From Flavobacteriaceae bacterium (GTDB lineage: Bacteria; Bacteroidota; Bacteroidia; Flavobacteriales; Flavobacteriaceae), in contig JAMPYA010000036.1 of assembly GCA_023700885.1 (NCBI GenBank), positions 1 to 15,584 on the forward strand: 15,584 nucleotides of DNA, given 5' to 3'. The translations under genes and the position numbers were made by a program. A model generated the notes under the pieces. It saw only the letters and a list, made by a program, of their open reading frames with translations, did not search any database and had not been told where the DNA came from. Numbering within the stretch: the first letter of the stretch is position 1; each line of letters opens with the position of its first letter. Below are positions 1 to 7,482 of the stretch, piece by piece.

Positions 1-531
1 GGAGCATTAGAAGCAGTAAAAGAGGCTAGAACTCAATACCCTAATGATTATAATCTTCTTATTGACGAAGCTAATATTTATTATAGTTTAGGTGATAATA
101 CTAAGTTTAAAGAAAAATTAGAAGAAGCCGTTAAAATTAATCCAACTGATCCTTCTTTATTTTACAATATTGGAGTTTTAACTTTAGAGCAGAAAAAACC
201 AGAAGAAGCAATTAAATATTTTGAAAAAGCTATTGAGTTAAAACCTGATTATGCAGATGCCTATAATAATATTGGTGCAGCCGTTTTAGAAAGAAACATT
301 GCTATTGTAGATGAAATGAATAAAAACTTATCGAACTTTAAAAAGTATGATCAGTTAAGAGTTAAGCAATTACAAATTTATAAAGAGGCTTTACCTCATT
401 ATGAAAAAGCTCATGAATTAAACAAATCCAACGTAAGTACTATGCAAACATTAATGGGTATTTATGAAAACTTAGAAATGGGAGATAAGTATAAAGCACT
501 TAAAGAATTGTATGAAAAAACAAAGAATTAA
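1..531 (+). CDS. TPR-repeat protein, C-terminal part (5' end outside window)
   Basis: The reading frame is open from the first base of the window and gives 176 residues before TAA at 529-531, so the N-terminus is missing. It contains tetratricopeptide repeats. The clearest runs from about window residue 54 to 87 and has the pattern of small and aromatic residues typical of TPRs (F-Y-N-I-G-V-L, then E-E-A-I-K-Y-F-E-K-A-I-E-L-K-P). A second begins at Y-A-D-A-Y-N-N-I-G and is interrupted by a Lys/Asn/Gln-rich insertion before H-Y-E-K-A-H-E-L. TPRs are protein-protein interaction scaffolds; no partner can be read from this fragment. An internal ATG at 316 is not the start, because coding continues upstream of it. 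The gene ends at a strong terminator, so it is the last in its transcription unit. Membership in the TPR fold is clear; the specific role is unknown. Confidence 0.85.
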   Translation, partial: GALEAVKEARTQYPNDYNLLIDEANIYYSLGDNTKFKEKLEEAVKINPTDPSLFYNIGVLTLEQKKPEEAIKYFEKAIELKPDYADAYNNIGAAVLERNIAIVDEMNKNLSNFKKYDQLRVKQLQIYKEALPHYEKAHELNKSNVSTMQTLMGIYENLEMGDKYKALKELYEKTKN

Positions 532-549
532 TTAATTTAAAATATTATA

Positions 550-578
550 AAAAGCCACTAAAAAAGTGGCTTTTTTTT
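550..578. terminator. Bidirectional rho-independent terminator
   Basis: Stem GCCACT (554-559) pairs with AGTGGC (565-570) around a short A loop. It is extended by A-tract/T-tract pairing and followed by eight T residues on the plus strand (571-578). On the minus strand the A residues before the stem read as a U-tract. It therefore serves both the TPR gene (+) and the converging NlpC/P60 gene (-), whose TAA stop overlaps the T-tract. Confidence 0.85.
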
Positions 579-1350
579 ATGAAATTATTTGCTTAATTAG
601 TCTGAGTTTATGAGTATGTTTTTTGGTTTCTTTATTAAAAATACCACTATGATCAATATAATCAATCCGTACTTTACCAGAGGCGTGAATTATTTGTTCT
701 TTGCCAATTAAGATTCCAACATGAATAATTTTACCTTCAGCATTATCAAAAAAGGCTAAATCACCTGCTTCACTTTCTTCTAAAAAGTTCAGAATTACTC
801 CCTGTTTTGATTGTTGTGAGGCGTCACGATCTAAATAATATCCACATAACTTATAAACCATTTGAGTAAAACCGGAACAATCAATACCAAATGGTGTTTT
901 GCCTCCCCATAAATAAGGAGTATTCAAATACATATAAGCAATATTAATGATATGTTTTTTAGGTAATTGTATATTAAAAACGGAACCGTCAAAAGTAAAA
1001 TTTTGCTGATTGATAATAAACTTATTTTGCTGATATTTAGGAAGTTTTGCTCCCAATGAAAGCATGAGTAATTGTGAATTATTGATATTTAGAAAATCAA
1101 CCAACTCTCCAGAATAATGAGGAGTAGATTTATTGATTAGCTTGTAATCAAATTCAGAAATAATTTCATATTGTTTCTGATCAATCCAGCCTTCATAAAG
1201 ATCATAATCTAACCGAATATAACTCCAATTTTTAAGTTCATCAATAATGGTAAAATGTTCTCCAAACAAAACTTGTGAGACCATTTCACTTCTATCATCA
1301 GCTTCTTTTCTAAGAGGCGCAATATTCAATAAGCAAATCCCATATTTCAT
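577..1350 (-). CDS. NlpC/P60 (C40) family cysteine peptidase
   Basis: This 257-residue protein is probably a cell-wall endopeptidase that cuts peptide bonds in peptidoglycan stems. The C-terminal NlpC/P60 domain (about 135-250) shows the expected catalytic set: Cys158 in G-I-D-C-S-G-F, His210 in I-I-H-V-G-I-L-I-G, and His222 in I-I-H-A-S-G-K-V. The N-terminal part (about 1-70) has an SH3-like pattern (A-P-L-R-K-E-A, then E-G-W-I-D), as is usual for bacterial C40 enzymes with one or two SH3b domains that bind wall substrates. No signal peptide is obvious: the N-terminus starts with a short hydrophobic strand, not a Lys-rich leader, so export by the standard route is not evident. The ATG at 1350 is the only sensible start. 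The gene lies downstream of the thiolase in the same direction, separated by a hairpin-containing gap, so cotranscription is possible. Family assignment is secure; the exact bond cleaved is not. Confidence 0.9.
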   Translation of the reverse strand: MKYGICLLNIAPLRKEADDRSEMVSQVLFGEHFTIIDELKNWSYIRLDYDLYEGWIDQKQYEIISEFDYKLINKSTPHYSGELVDFLNINNSQLLMLSLGAKLPKYQQNKFIINQQNFTFDGSVFNIQLPKKHIINIAYMYLNTPYLWGGKTPFGIDCSGFTQMVYKLCGYYLDRDASQQSKQGVILNFLEESEAGDLAFFDNAEGKIIHVGILIGKEQIIHASGKVRIDYIDHSGIFNKETKKHTHKLRLIKQIIS

Positions 1351-1406
1351 CTGTTTATATTTATTATTAGTTAGACAAGCTCACTATAAATTTTATTGGT
1401 TAGATG

Positions 1407-1459
1407 GAACGCCCATGTAATTATAAACTTGTTAGTTTAATAATCAATTATGGGCGTTT
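1407..1459. repeat. Long imperfect inverted repeat (hairpin) between two minus-strand genes
   Basis: The 9-base arm AACGCCCAT (1408-1416) is exactly complementary to ATGGGCGTT (1450-1458). Inside is a second small stem, AAACT (1425-1429) with AGTTT (1434-1438), so the whole element can fold as a two-tiered hairpin. It starts about 10 bp downstream of the thiolase stop on the minus strand. It lacks a clear U-tract on either side, so it is not a textbook terminator. It may end or stabilise the thiolase mRNA 3' end. Confidence 0.6.
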
Positions 1460-1467
1460 CATTTAAA

Positions 1468-2643
1468 TTACAATTTTTCAATAACCATAGCACTAGCGCC
1501 GCCACCTCCATTACAAATAGAAGCAGCACCATATTTTCCATTAGTTTGTTCAAGAACAGAAATTAATGAAATGATAATGCGAGCTCCAGACATCCCAAGT
1601 GGATGACCTAAAGAAACTGCACCTCCATTTACATTTACTTTGTTAGCATCCAATCCTAATATTTGATTATTAGCTAGTCCAACAACGCTAAAAGCTTCAT
1701 TAAACTCAAAACAATCAATATTTTCTTTTGTTAAATTGGCTTTTGCTAAAGCTTTAGGTAATGCTTTTGCAGGTGATGTTGTAAACCACTTTGGTTCTTG
1801 AGCAGCATCTGCATAACTCACAATTTTAGCTAATGGTTTTAAATTTAATTCTTTAGCTTTATCACCACTCATAATTACTAAAGCTGCCGCTCCATCATTA
1901 ATTGTTGAGGCATTTGCAGCCGTTACAGTTCCTTCTTTAGAAAAAACCGGACGTAAAGTAGGTATTTTATCTATGATAACATTTTTAAATTCTTCGTCTT
2001 CTATAAATAGTTTAGGATCTCCTTTACGTTGTGGGATGATAACTGGAATGATTTCATTTACAAAGCGATTTTCTTTCCAAGCATTTGCCGAACGAGTATA
2101 AGATTCAATTGCAAAATCATCTTGCATCTCTCTGGTGATATGGTATTCTGTAGCACATAAATCAGCAAATGTACCCATATGTTGTTGATCATAAACATCA
2201 GTTAAACCATCAACTAATAATCCGTCTTTTACATTGATATTTCCAAGTTTAATACCATTTCTACCATCAAAATAATGAGGTATCAAACTCATATTTTCCA
2301 TTCCACCAGCAATAATTACATCAGCATCTCCACATTTTATGGCCTGGGCTGCCTGCATAATAGCTTTCATACCTGAAGCACAAACCTTGTTAACAGTTGT
2401 GCATGGAACAGTATTAGGAATACCAGCAAAAAGTGCTGCTTGTCTAGCAGGAGCTTGACCTAATCCAGCCTGAACTACATTACCCATTAAAACTTCATCT
2501 ACTAATTTTGGATCCAAATTAATTTTGTCCATAGCACCTTTTATGGCGAAAGCTCCTAGTTTTGGAGCTGGAATTTGGGCTAAAGTTCCCATAAAACTTC
2601 CTATTGGTGTTCTGGCAACTGAAACTATAACTACATCTTTCAT
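1468..2643 (-). CDS. Thiolase family acetyl-CoA C-acetyltransferase
   Basis: This cytosolic thiolase of 391 residues matches the usual 390-400. Thiolases of this type condense two acetyl-CoA to acetoacetyl-CoA or run the reverse cleavage, in fatty-acid, branched-chain amino-acid or ketone-body metabolism. The diagnostic motifs are all present: acyl-accepting Cys88 in V-N-K-V-C-A-S-G-M-K, the G-G-M-E-N-M-S block (113-119), N-E-A-F (315-318), His347 in G-H-P-L-G, and the second catalytic Cys377 in the C-N-G-G-G-G block near the C-terminus. Substrate chain-length preference cannot be read from the sequence, but the overall look is that of biosynthetic/acetoacetyl-CoA-type thiolases annotated as acetyl-CoA acetyltransferase in flavobacteria. 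The ATG at 2643 sits about 30 bases behind a -7 promoter box (2673-2680). The gene is divergent from the flavoprotein gene at 2782, with 138 bp between them. Confidence 0.93.
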   Translation of the reverse strand: MKDVVIVSVARTPIGSFMGTLAQIPAPKLGAFAIKGAMDKINLDPKLVDEVLMGNVVQAGLGQAPARQAALFAGIPNTVPCTTVNKVCASGMKAIMQAAQAIKCGDADVIIAGGMENMSLIPHYFDGRNGIKLGNINVKDGLLVDGLTDVYDQQHMGTFADLCATEYHITREMQDDFAIESYTRSANAWKENRFVNEIIPVIIPQRKGDPKLFIEDEEFKNVIIDKIPTLRPVFSKEGTVTAANASTINDGAAALVIMSGDKAKELNLKPLAKIVSYADAAQEPKWFTTSPAKALPKALAKANLTKENIDCFEFNEAFSVVGLANNQILGLDANKVNVNGGAVSLGHPLGMSGARIIISLISVLEQTNGKYGAASICNGGGGASAMVIEKL

Positions 2644-2672
2644 TATAAAAATTTTAAAATTTTGATTGTAAA

Positions 2673-2680
2673 CAAAGTTA
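2673..2680 (-). promoter_or_regulatory. Probable -7 promoter box of the thiolase gene
   Basis: On the minus strand the bases read TAACTTTG, a perfect fit to the Bacteroidota -7 consensus TAnnTTTG. They lie 29 bases upstream of the thiolase ATG, which would give a leader of roughly 20-25 nt. No good TTG -33 element is visible at the expected distance, so this rests on the -7 box alone. Confidence 0.5.
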
Positions 2681-2781
2681 ACTAAAATTTATCATTATTA
2701 TTTAGGTGTATTTCTATTTAATTATTGAATAATTGTCAATAAAAAATGTATTTTAACTAAATTGCAATAAATAACGATATA

Positions 2782-4167
2782 ATGAAAAACGCTGAGAATT
2801 TTACAAGAAATGAAATTAATAATAAACATTTTATAGCTGTTATTGGAGGTTCAGTATCAGGTTCTGAAGCAGTTAATTTATTAACAGATCAAAATTTTAG
2901 AGTTGTTGTTTTTGATATGAATGAGTTACCTTATGGAAAATTAGAAGATGGTTTGCCTAATTGGCATCATAATTTAAGAGATAGACAAACTACTGTTATC
3001 AACGAAAAACTAAGTCATAAGAATGTTTATTTTATTCCAAAGACCAAAATTGGAAGAGACATTACATTTGATGAAATTAAAAATGATTGGGGATTTTCAT
3101 CTGTTATATTAGCAAATGGAGCCTGGAAAGACAGAGATTTATCTATTAATAATTTTAATAAATTTATAGATAAGGGATTAATTTATCAAAACGCTTTAAT
3201 ATATTGGTTCAATCACAAACATGAAAATAACTATAAAGGACCAAAATATACCATGAAAAACAATGCGATTGTTGTTGGAGGCGGATTGGCATCGCTTGAT
3301 GTGATGAAAATAATTATGATTGAATTAGTTCAAACAGCGATAAAAAATAAAAAAGGAGTAGCACTCAATATGTTTTATATAGAGAAAAAAGGAATTGATG
3401 CTGTTTTAGCCGAGTTTAATACCAATTTAGAAGCATTGGAAATAGAACCACCTGTACTTGTTTATCGCAGAAATGCAGAAGATATGCCTTTAAAATCACC
3501 CATTGATGACACTCTGGAAAACATAGAAAAGGCAAAAGTAGTTTCTAAAAAATTATTAGAAAAATATTTGGAAAAATATATGTTTAAATTTATTCCGACA
3601 TCAACTCCTATCGGGTATTTAGAAGAAAATGACACTTTTAAAGGAATGGTTTTTCAAAAAATGAAAAGTGTAAACGGAAAGCTTATTCCAACAGCAGAAA
3701 CATTTGAATTAAAATCTGAATTATTAATTTCTTCTATTGGAAGTATTCCTGAAAAAATTGAAAATTTAACCTATCAAGGTGATTCATTAAAATTAAAAGA
3801 TCAATCAGAATACAGTGTTTATGGTTATTCAAATGTTTTTGCCATTGGAAATGCCGTAACCGGAAAAGGAAATATTCAAGAGTCTAAGCAACACGGAAAA
3901 CAAATGACTGAAAAAATTATCAGTCAACACCTTACAGAAGATGCGTTAGAAGATTGGTTAATGGTTTATAATAAAGAAATTACAGGACAGGTAAAGAAAA
4001 ATGTAGTTTCAATTATTGAGGATATTAAAAATTTAAAAGTTCCTTCAGAAAAAGTCATTTTAGCAATGGAATCTAAAATTGCTAACTTGCAAAAAAAAGT
4101 AGGGTATAAAGACTATGAAAGTTGGATAAAAGAGCATACACCCATTCGTATAGAGAATATGGAGTAA
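2782..4167 (+). CDS. FAD-dependent pyridine nucleotide oxidoreductase (adrenodoxin / ferredoxin-NADP reductase-like)
   Basis: This 461-residue flavoprotein likely passes electrons between NAD(P)H and a small redox partner. An N-terminal dinucleotide-binding fold (about 17-45) has the motif G-G-S-V-S-G-S-E-A and ends with an acidic Asp45. A block L-E-D-G-L-P-N-W-H-H-N-L-R-D (54-67) resembles the region following the FAD site in adrenodoxin-reductase-like and glutamate-synthase-beta-like enzymes. A second nucleotide-binding fold follows, with G-G-G-L-A-S-L-D-V (166-174), then S-S-I-G-S-I-P-E (317-324) and a C-terminal FAD-contact region, V-F-A-I-G-N-A-V-T-G-K-G-N (352-364). No ferredoxin domain or Fe-S cysteine cluster is present, so the partner is a separate protein. 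The first glycine motif departs from the classic G-x-G-x-x-G/A. The gene is followed after 31 bp by the HD-domain gene, so the two may be cotranscribed. The general class is secure; donor, acceptor and pathway are not known. Confidence 0.8.
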   Translation: MKNAENFTRNEINNKHFIAVIGGSVSGSEAVNLLTDQNFRVVVFDMNELPYGKLEDGLPNWHHNLRDRQTTVINEKLSHKNVYFIPKTKIGRDITFDEIKNDWGFSSVILANGAWKDRDLSINNFNKFIDKGLIYQNALIYWFNHKHENNYKGPKYTMKNNAIVVGGGLASLDVMKIIMIELVQTAIKNKKGVALNMFYIEKKGIDAVLAEFNTNLEALEIEPPVLVYRRNAEDMPLKSPIDDTLENIEKAKVVSKKLLEKYLEKYMFKFIPTSTPIGYLEENDTFKGMVFQKMKSVNGKLIPTAETFELKSELLISSIGSIPEKIENLTYQGDSLKLKDQSEYSVYGYSNVFAIGNAVTGKGNIQESKQHGKQMTEKIISQHLTEDALEDWLMVYNKEITGQVKKNVVSIIEDIKNLKVPSEKVILAMESKIANLQKKVGYKDYESWIKEHTPIRIENME

Positions 4168-4172
4168 TATCG

Positions 4173-4180
4173 TACTTTTG
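4173..4180 (+). promoter_or_regulatory. Possible -7 promoter box before the 7TMR-HD gene
   Basis: TACTTTTG in the 31-bp gap fits the TAnnTTTG -7 consensus and lies 18 bases before the ATG at 4199. No TTG is seen at the -33 distance, so it could be a chance match. The downstream gene may instead be read through from the flavoprotein gene. Confidence 0.3.
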
Positions 4181-4198
4181 ATAAATCAAATTTAATTT

Positions 4199-6259
4199 AT
4201 GAAGAATTTTATCGATCTCATTTTTGATAAACATGCTGTTATATACAAGTTGTTATTATATATAATTACCACTGCGTTAATAGTTTATCTTTTCCCAAAA
4301 GGAGGTCATTTTAAATATGAATTTCAAAAAGGAAAAGCGTGGCAATATGAAAATTATTACGCTCCTTTTGATTTTGCTATTCAAAAATCTGCTGAAGAAA
4401 TTGAATTGGAAAAGCAGAGAATTCAATCAAATGCACAAATCTTTTTTGATACGGATTCGACCGTTATTAAATCTTCATTTCAAACTTTCGGTAATAAATT
4501 TCAGATTTTAGCTAACGAACTTAAAATAGCTCAAAAAGATAGAGAAAAGTTATTTTTAATTGGAAAAATAATACTAGGAGATATATATCAAATTGGTATC
4601 ATTGGCAATGTTGATGAATTAAAAATTAAACAAGATTTCAATACAATAATTGTTAGAAATGGTAATAATGTTCAAGAAATCAATCCTAATGATTTAATTA
4701 AATCATCAGAAATAAGAAGTTGGATTCAAAATCAATCAGAGGTAAGAAATTTTGGGATTTATAAAAATAATTTAATTGAAATTTTAGTTGAATCGATAGC
4801 TCCCAATATTTTTTACGATGATTATTTTACTCAAAAATCATTGGAAGAAGCCATTAATCAAATTTCATTAACTACCGATTTTATTTCAGAAAAAGAAAGA
4901 ATAATTTTAAAAGGAGATATTGTAGAAGGCAGAAAGTTAGCCATTTTAAATTCATTAAAAAAGGAATTTCAGTCTCAAATATGGACAAAAAGTAATTATA
5001 AATGGATTGTTCTTGGATATTCAATTTTAGTGGCGCTTTCTCTTTTAATGATAATGTTATTTATTAAGAAATATAGAGTTGAAATTTATGAAAATAACAC
5101 TAAAGTTACTTTTATATATTTTAATTTGTTTTTGGCAATTTTTTTAACAACTGTAGTTGTAAAATATAACGCAGAGTATGTTTATATAGTGCCCTTAAGT
5201 ATCTTGCCAATTATCATAAAAGCATTTTTTGATCCCCGTTTAGGTCTTTATACACATGTTTTAACAATACTTTTACTTGGATTTATTGTTCCCAATAGTT
5301 TTGAGTTTACTTTTCTTCAAATAATTGCCGGAATTGTAACTATATTAACAGTTTCTGAAATGTACAAAAGAACAAATTTATTTATTTCAGTTGCTCAAAT
5401 TACCTTGGTTTATTTTATTACCTATTTTGCATTTTCCATTTTACAAGAAGGAAATATCCAACAAATTAAATTGGAGAAATTTGTTTATTTCGCTTTAAAC
5501 GGAACGCTTATTTTGTTTGTTTTACCTTTTATATATGTTTTTGAAAAGTTGTTTGGATTGGTTTCAGATGAATCTTTAAAAGAGTTATCCAATACCAATT
5601 CTAAAATACTCAGAATATTGGCAGAAAAGGCTCCAGGAACCTTTCAACATTCTATACAAGTTGCTAACTTATCAGAAGCCGCTGCTAATGAAATTAATGC
5701 AAATGCTTTATTAGCAAGAACCGGAGCTTTATATCATGATATAGGTAAGATTAAAAACCCAATGTATTTTATTGAAAATCAATCTACTAATTTCAATCCG
5801 CATTTAGAATTATCACCTAAAGATAGTGCCTCAATTATTATAAGTCATGTAGATGATGGAATTAAATTAGCAAAAAAGTATCGTATTCCTGAAAGAATTA
5901 TCGATTTTATTAGAACACATCACGGGTCAAGTTTAGTGTATTATTTTTATCGAAATCAGGAGGAAATAAATCCAGAAGGATTGGATAAATCTCTTTTTAA
6001 ATATAAAGGACCAATTCCTTTTTCAAAAGAAACTGCTATTGTAATGATGTGTGATTCATGTGAAGCTGCTTCAAAAAGTTTGAAAGAACCATCTGGGAAA
6101 TTGATTGATGAAATGGTAGAGAAAATTGTTCAAAAACAAATGGATGAAGGTCAATATATGAATGCAGATATCACTTTTAAAGATATTCAAACAGTAAAAA
6201 AAGTAATCAAAAAGAAACTGAAGAACATTTATCATTTAAGGATAGAATATCCGGAATAG
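4199..6259 (+). CDS. pgpH: 7TMR-HD family HDIG phosphohydrolase, PgpH-like (probable c-di-AMP phosphodiesterase)
   Basis: This 686-residue inner-membrane protein has the architecture of the 7TM-receptor-HD family. A first membrane helix (about 14-32) is followed by a large extracytoplasmic domain (about 35-262). A cluster of hydrophobic segments then spans about 268-450 (267-289, 303-322, 326-345, 350-365, 372-388, 395-415, 428-448), and a cytoplasmic HD domain spans about 465-650. Metal-binding residues of the HD domain are visible: His484 (T-F-Q-H-S), the His513-Asp514 pair in H-D-I-G-K, His550, the His574-His575 pair and Asp619 (C-D-S). In Listeria and other Firmicutes, PgpH of this architecture hydrolyses cyclic di-AMP to pApA. 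The same activity is inferred here, not shown. Ligand sensing through the external domain is likewise family knowledge. The gene lies 31 bp behind the flavoprotein gene and no terminator is visible before the tRNA operon. Confidence 0.88.
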   Translation: MKNFIDLIFDKHAVIYKLLLYIITTALIVYLFPKGGHFKYEFQKGKAWQYENYYAPFDFAIQKSAEEIELEKQRIQSNAQIFFDTDSTVIKSSFQTFGNKFQILANELKIAQKDREKLFLIGKIILGDIYQIGIIGNVDELKIKQDFNTIIVRNGNNVQEINPNDLIKSSEIRSWIQNQSEVRNFGIYKNNLIEILVESIAPNIFYDDYFTQKSLEEAINQISLTTDFISEKERIILKGDIVEGRKLAILNSLKKEFQSQIWTKSNYKWIVLGYSILVALSLLMIMLFIKKYRVEIYENNTKVTFIYFNLFLAIFLTTVVVKYNAEYVYIVPLSILPIIIKAFFDPRLGLYTHVLTILLLGFIVPNSFEFTFLQIIAGIVTILTVSEMYKRTNLFISVAQITLVYFITYFAFSILQEGNIQQIKLEKFVYFALNGTLILFVLPFIYVFEKLFGLVSDESLKELSNTNSKILRILAEKAPGTFQHSIQVANLSEAAANEINANALLARTGALYHDIGKIKNPMYFIENQSTNFNPHLELSPKDSASIIISHVDDGIKLAKKYRIPERIIDFIRTHHGSSLVYYFYRNQEEINPEGLDKSLFKYKGPIPFSKETAIVMMCDSCEAASKSLKEPSGKLIDEMVEKIVQKQMDEGQYMNADITFKDIQTVKKVIKKKLKNIYHLRIEYPE

Positions 6260-6295
6260 AAATAAAAAGATCCTATAAAATAATAGAAAAAAAGA

Positions 6296-6326
6296 TTGTG
6301 ATATTTCATTTGTAATGCTACATTTG
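6296..6326 (+). promoter_or_regulatory. Promoter of the tRNA operon
   Basis: TTG at 6296-6298 (-33 element), a 20-base spacer and TACATTTG at 6319-6326 (a perfect TAnnTTTG -7 box) form a full Bacteroidota sigma-ABfrA-type promoter. Transcription would begin near 6332, about 27 bases before the mature end of tRNA-Ser. Confidence 0.8.
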
Positions 6327-6358
6327 CAGTCGAAAAAATAAGTTCATTTTTTTAGGAG

Positions 6359-6443
6359 GGAGAGTTGCCAGAGTGGTTAATGGAGCAGTTTGCTAAACTG
6401 TCGACGGGTAACTGTCGCGTGGGTTCGAATCCCACACTCTCCG
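6359..6443 (+). tRNA. tRNA-Ser (anticodon GCT)
   Basis: The 85-nt gene folds with acceptor stem GGAGAGT/ACTCTCC, a seven-base anticodon loop TTGCTAA with anticodon GCT (reads AGC/AGT codons), a long variable arm typical of serine tRNAs, and T-stem GTGGG/CCCAC around TTCGAAT. Discriminator base is G6443. CCA is not encoded and must be added after transcription. It is the first of three tRNA genes in the operon. Confidence 0.95.
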
Positions 6444-6449
6444 CATCTT

Positions 6450-6524
6450 CGGGGTGTAGCGTAGCCCGGTTATCGCGCCTGCTTTGGGAGCAGGAGGTCG
6501 CAGGTTCGAATCCTGCCACCCCGA
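6450..6524 (+). tRNA. tRNA-Pro (anticodon TGG)
   Basis: The 75-nt gene has acceptor stem CGGGGTG/CACCCCG with discriminator A6524, anticodon stem CCTGC/GCAGG enclosing TTTGGGA (anticodon TGG, decoding CCN proline codons), and T-stem GCAGG/CCTGC around TTCGAAT. CCA is not encoded. Only 6 bases separate it from tRNA-Ser. Confidence 0.95.
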
Positions 6525-6566
6525 CAAAAGGATTTCTTAATAAGATGAAGGTTCTTTTATAATAAT

Positions 6567-6640
6567 GGTCGCGTAGCTCAGCTGGATAGAGCATCTGATT
6601 TCTAATCAGACGGTCACAGGTTCGAATCCTGTCGCGATCA
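6567..6640 (+). tRNA. tRNA-Arg (anticodon TCT)
   Basis: The 74-nt gene has acceptor stem GGTCGCG/CGCGATC (one G-U pair) with discriminator A6640, anticodon stem TCTGA/TCAGA enclosing TTTCTAA (anticodon TCT, decoding AGA/AGG), and T-stem ACAGG/CCTGT. AGA is a common Arg codon in this A+T-rich DNA. CCA is not encoded. It is 42 bases from tRNA-Pro and directly followed by the operon terminator. Confidence 0.95.
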
Positions 6641-6650
6641 CAGCAATGAC

Positions 6651-6682
6651 AAGGCTTTCAATAAATTGAAAGCCTTTTTTTT
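6651..6682 (+). terminator. Rho-independent terminator of the tRNA operon
   Basis: A perfect 12-bp inverted repeat (6651-6662 with 6665-6676, core AAGGCTTTCA/TGAAAGCCTT) is followed by an uninterrupted T-tract of eight bases (6675-6682). It begins 11 bases after tRNA-Arg. Confidence 0.9.
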
Positions 6683-6747
6683 CATCAAATTTAGTGCTAG
6701 ATATTGTATCGAATTAATTTGTATTTATTATAAATAAGAAGTTTCCA

Positions 6748-6778
6748 TTTGTTTAATTCCAAAGAATTATTACATTCG
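6748..6778 (+). promoter_or_regulatory. Probable promoter of the small membrane protein gene
   Basis: TTTG (6748-6751), a 19-base spacer and TACATTCG (6771-6778) match the Bacteroidota promoter layout with one mismatch in the -7 box. It would give a leader of about 50 nt ahead of the ATG at 6836. Confidence 0.55.
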
Positions 6779-6835
6779 ATTTTTTTAACAAGATTTTAAA
6801 GAATTAAATATCAGAAAAAAAAATAATTACTAAAT

Positions 6836-7285
6836 ATGGAAACAAATTACACAGAACAATCACCTAAAATTGAACTCTTACAAGAAACAATTCAAAATCT
6901 TAATGAAACTCGTAAATGGACTAACTTCTTATCTATTATGGGTTTTATTTTTATCGGTTTGATGATACTCATTGCCTTTGCAGTAAGTAGTATGATGTCT
7001 ACTATGGCAGAAAGTGAATCTGCATTGCCATTTTCGGGTACTGTTTTAGGTTTTGTCTATTTAATAATTGCATTTATTTATTTTTTTCCAATATTATATT
7101 TATATCGTTTTTCAAAATATACTAAAAAAGCGCTCGAAACTCAGAATTCAAACGACCTTAATGAAGCCTTCAAAAATTTGAAATCACATTACCGTTTTAT
7201 GGGAATTATTACTATTGTGATGATTGCTTTGTATGCTTTTATATTTTTAATTGGGATTGCTGTTGGCTTTACTGGGATGATGTAG
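6836..7285 (+). CDS. Small integral membrane protein, DUF5362-like
   Basis: This 149-residue protein has three clear hydrophobic segments, at about 31-53, 68-90 and 121-145. The N-terminal 30 residues are polar with an amphipathic helix pattern, and a basic linker (R-F-S-K-Y-T-K-K-A-L, 91-100) lies between helices 2 and 3. The pattern of a W-x-x-F-L-S-I-M-G-F-I-F-I-G-like first helix, a Tyr-rich second helix and an N-D-L-N-E-A-F-x-N-L-K-x-H-Y-R linker resembles the DUF5362 membrane family common in Bacteroidota; that match is from memory. No catalytic motif is visible and the function is unknown. It has its own promoter-like sequence upstream and looks monocistronic. No clear terminator follows. 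Confidence 0.8.
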   Translation: METNYTEQSPKIELLQETIQNLNETRKWTNFLSIMGFIFIGLMILIAFAVSSMMSTMAESESALPFSGTVLGFVYLIIAFIYFFPILYLYRFSKYTKKALETQNSNDLNEAFKNLKSHYRFMGIITIVMIALYAFIFLIGIAVGFTGMM

Positions 7286-7482
7286 TAAAAGTGAAATGAT
7301 TAATTAGAGATTTATTTTCTTCTCAAATGAAGTTTAATTACTATTTATGAATGAATTCATTAGTACTCTTGAAATTGTTTTGCTCGAAAACGCAAAACCT
7401 AAAATCCTCACTATCAAACAAGAGAAAATTTTGTTATAACCGAGATATCGGGTTTGCCAAATATAAAAAATATAATCTTATT

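Noticed and set aside
316..318. ATG at 316 as the start of a small 71-residue protein
   Set aside because: The same frame is open and TPR-like all the way back to base 1, so this ATG is internal to a larger gene.
4317..4511. 64-codon frame inside the 7TMR-HD gene
   Set aside because: It is an out-of-frame shadow of the PgpH-like coding sequence.
6365..6562. Plus-strand reading frame of 65 codons over the tRNA cluster
   Set aside because: It is a translation of tRNA-Ser and tRNA-Pro; the N-P-A-T-P-type repeats again come from tRNA sequence.
6352..6594. Minus-strand reading frame of 80 codons over the tRNA cluster
   Set aside because: It lies entirely over tRNA-Ser, tRNA-Pro and part of tRNA-Arg. 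The V-G-F-E-P-type repeats come from translating the conserved TTCGAATCC T-arms, a known annotation artefact.
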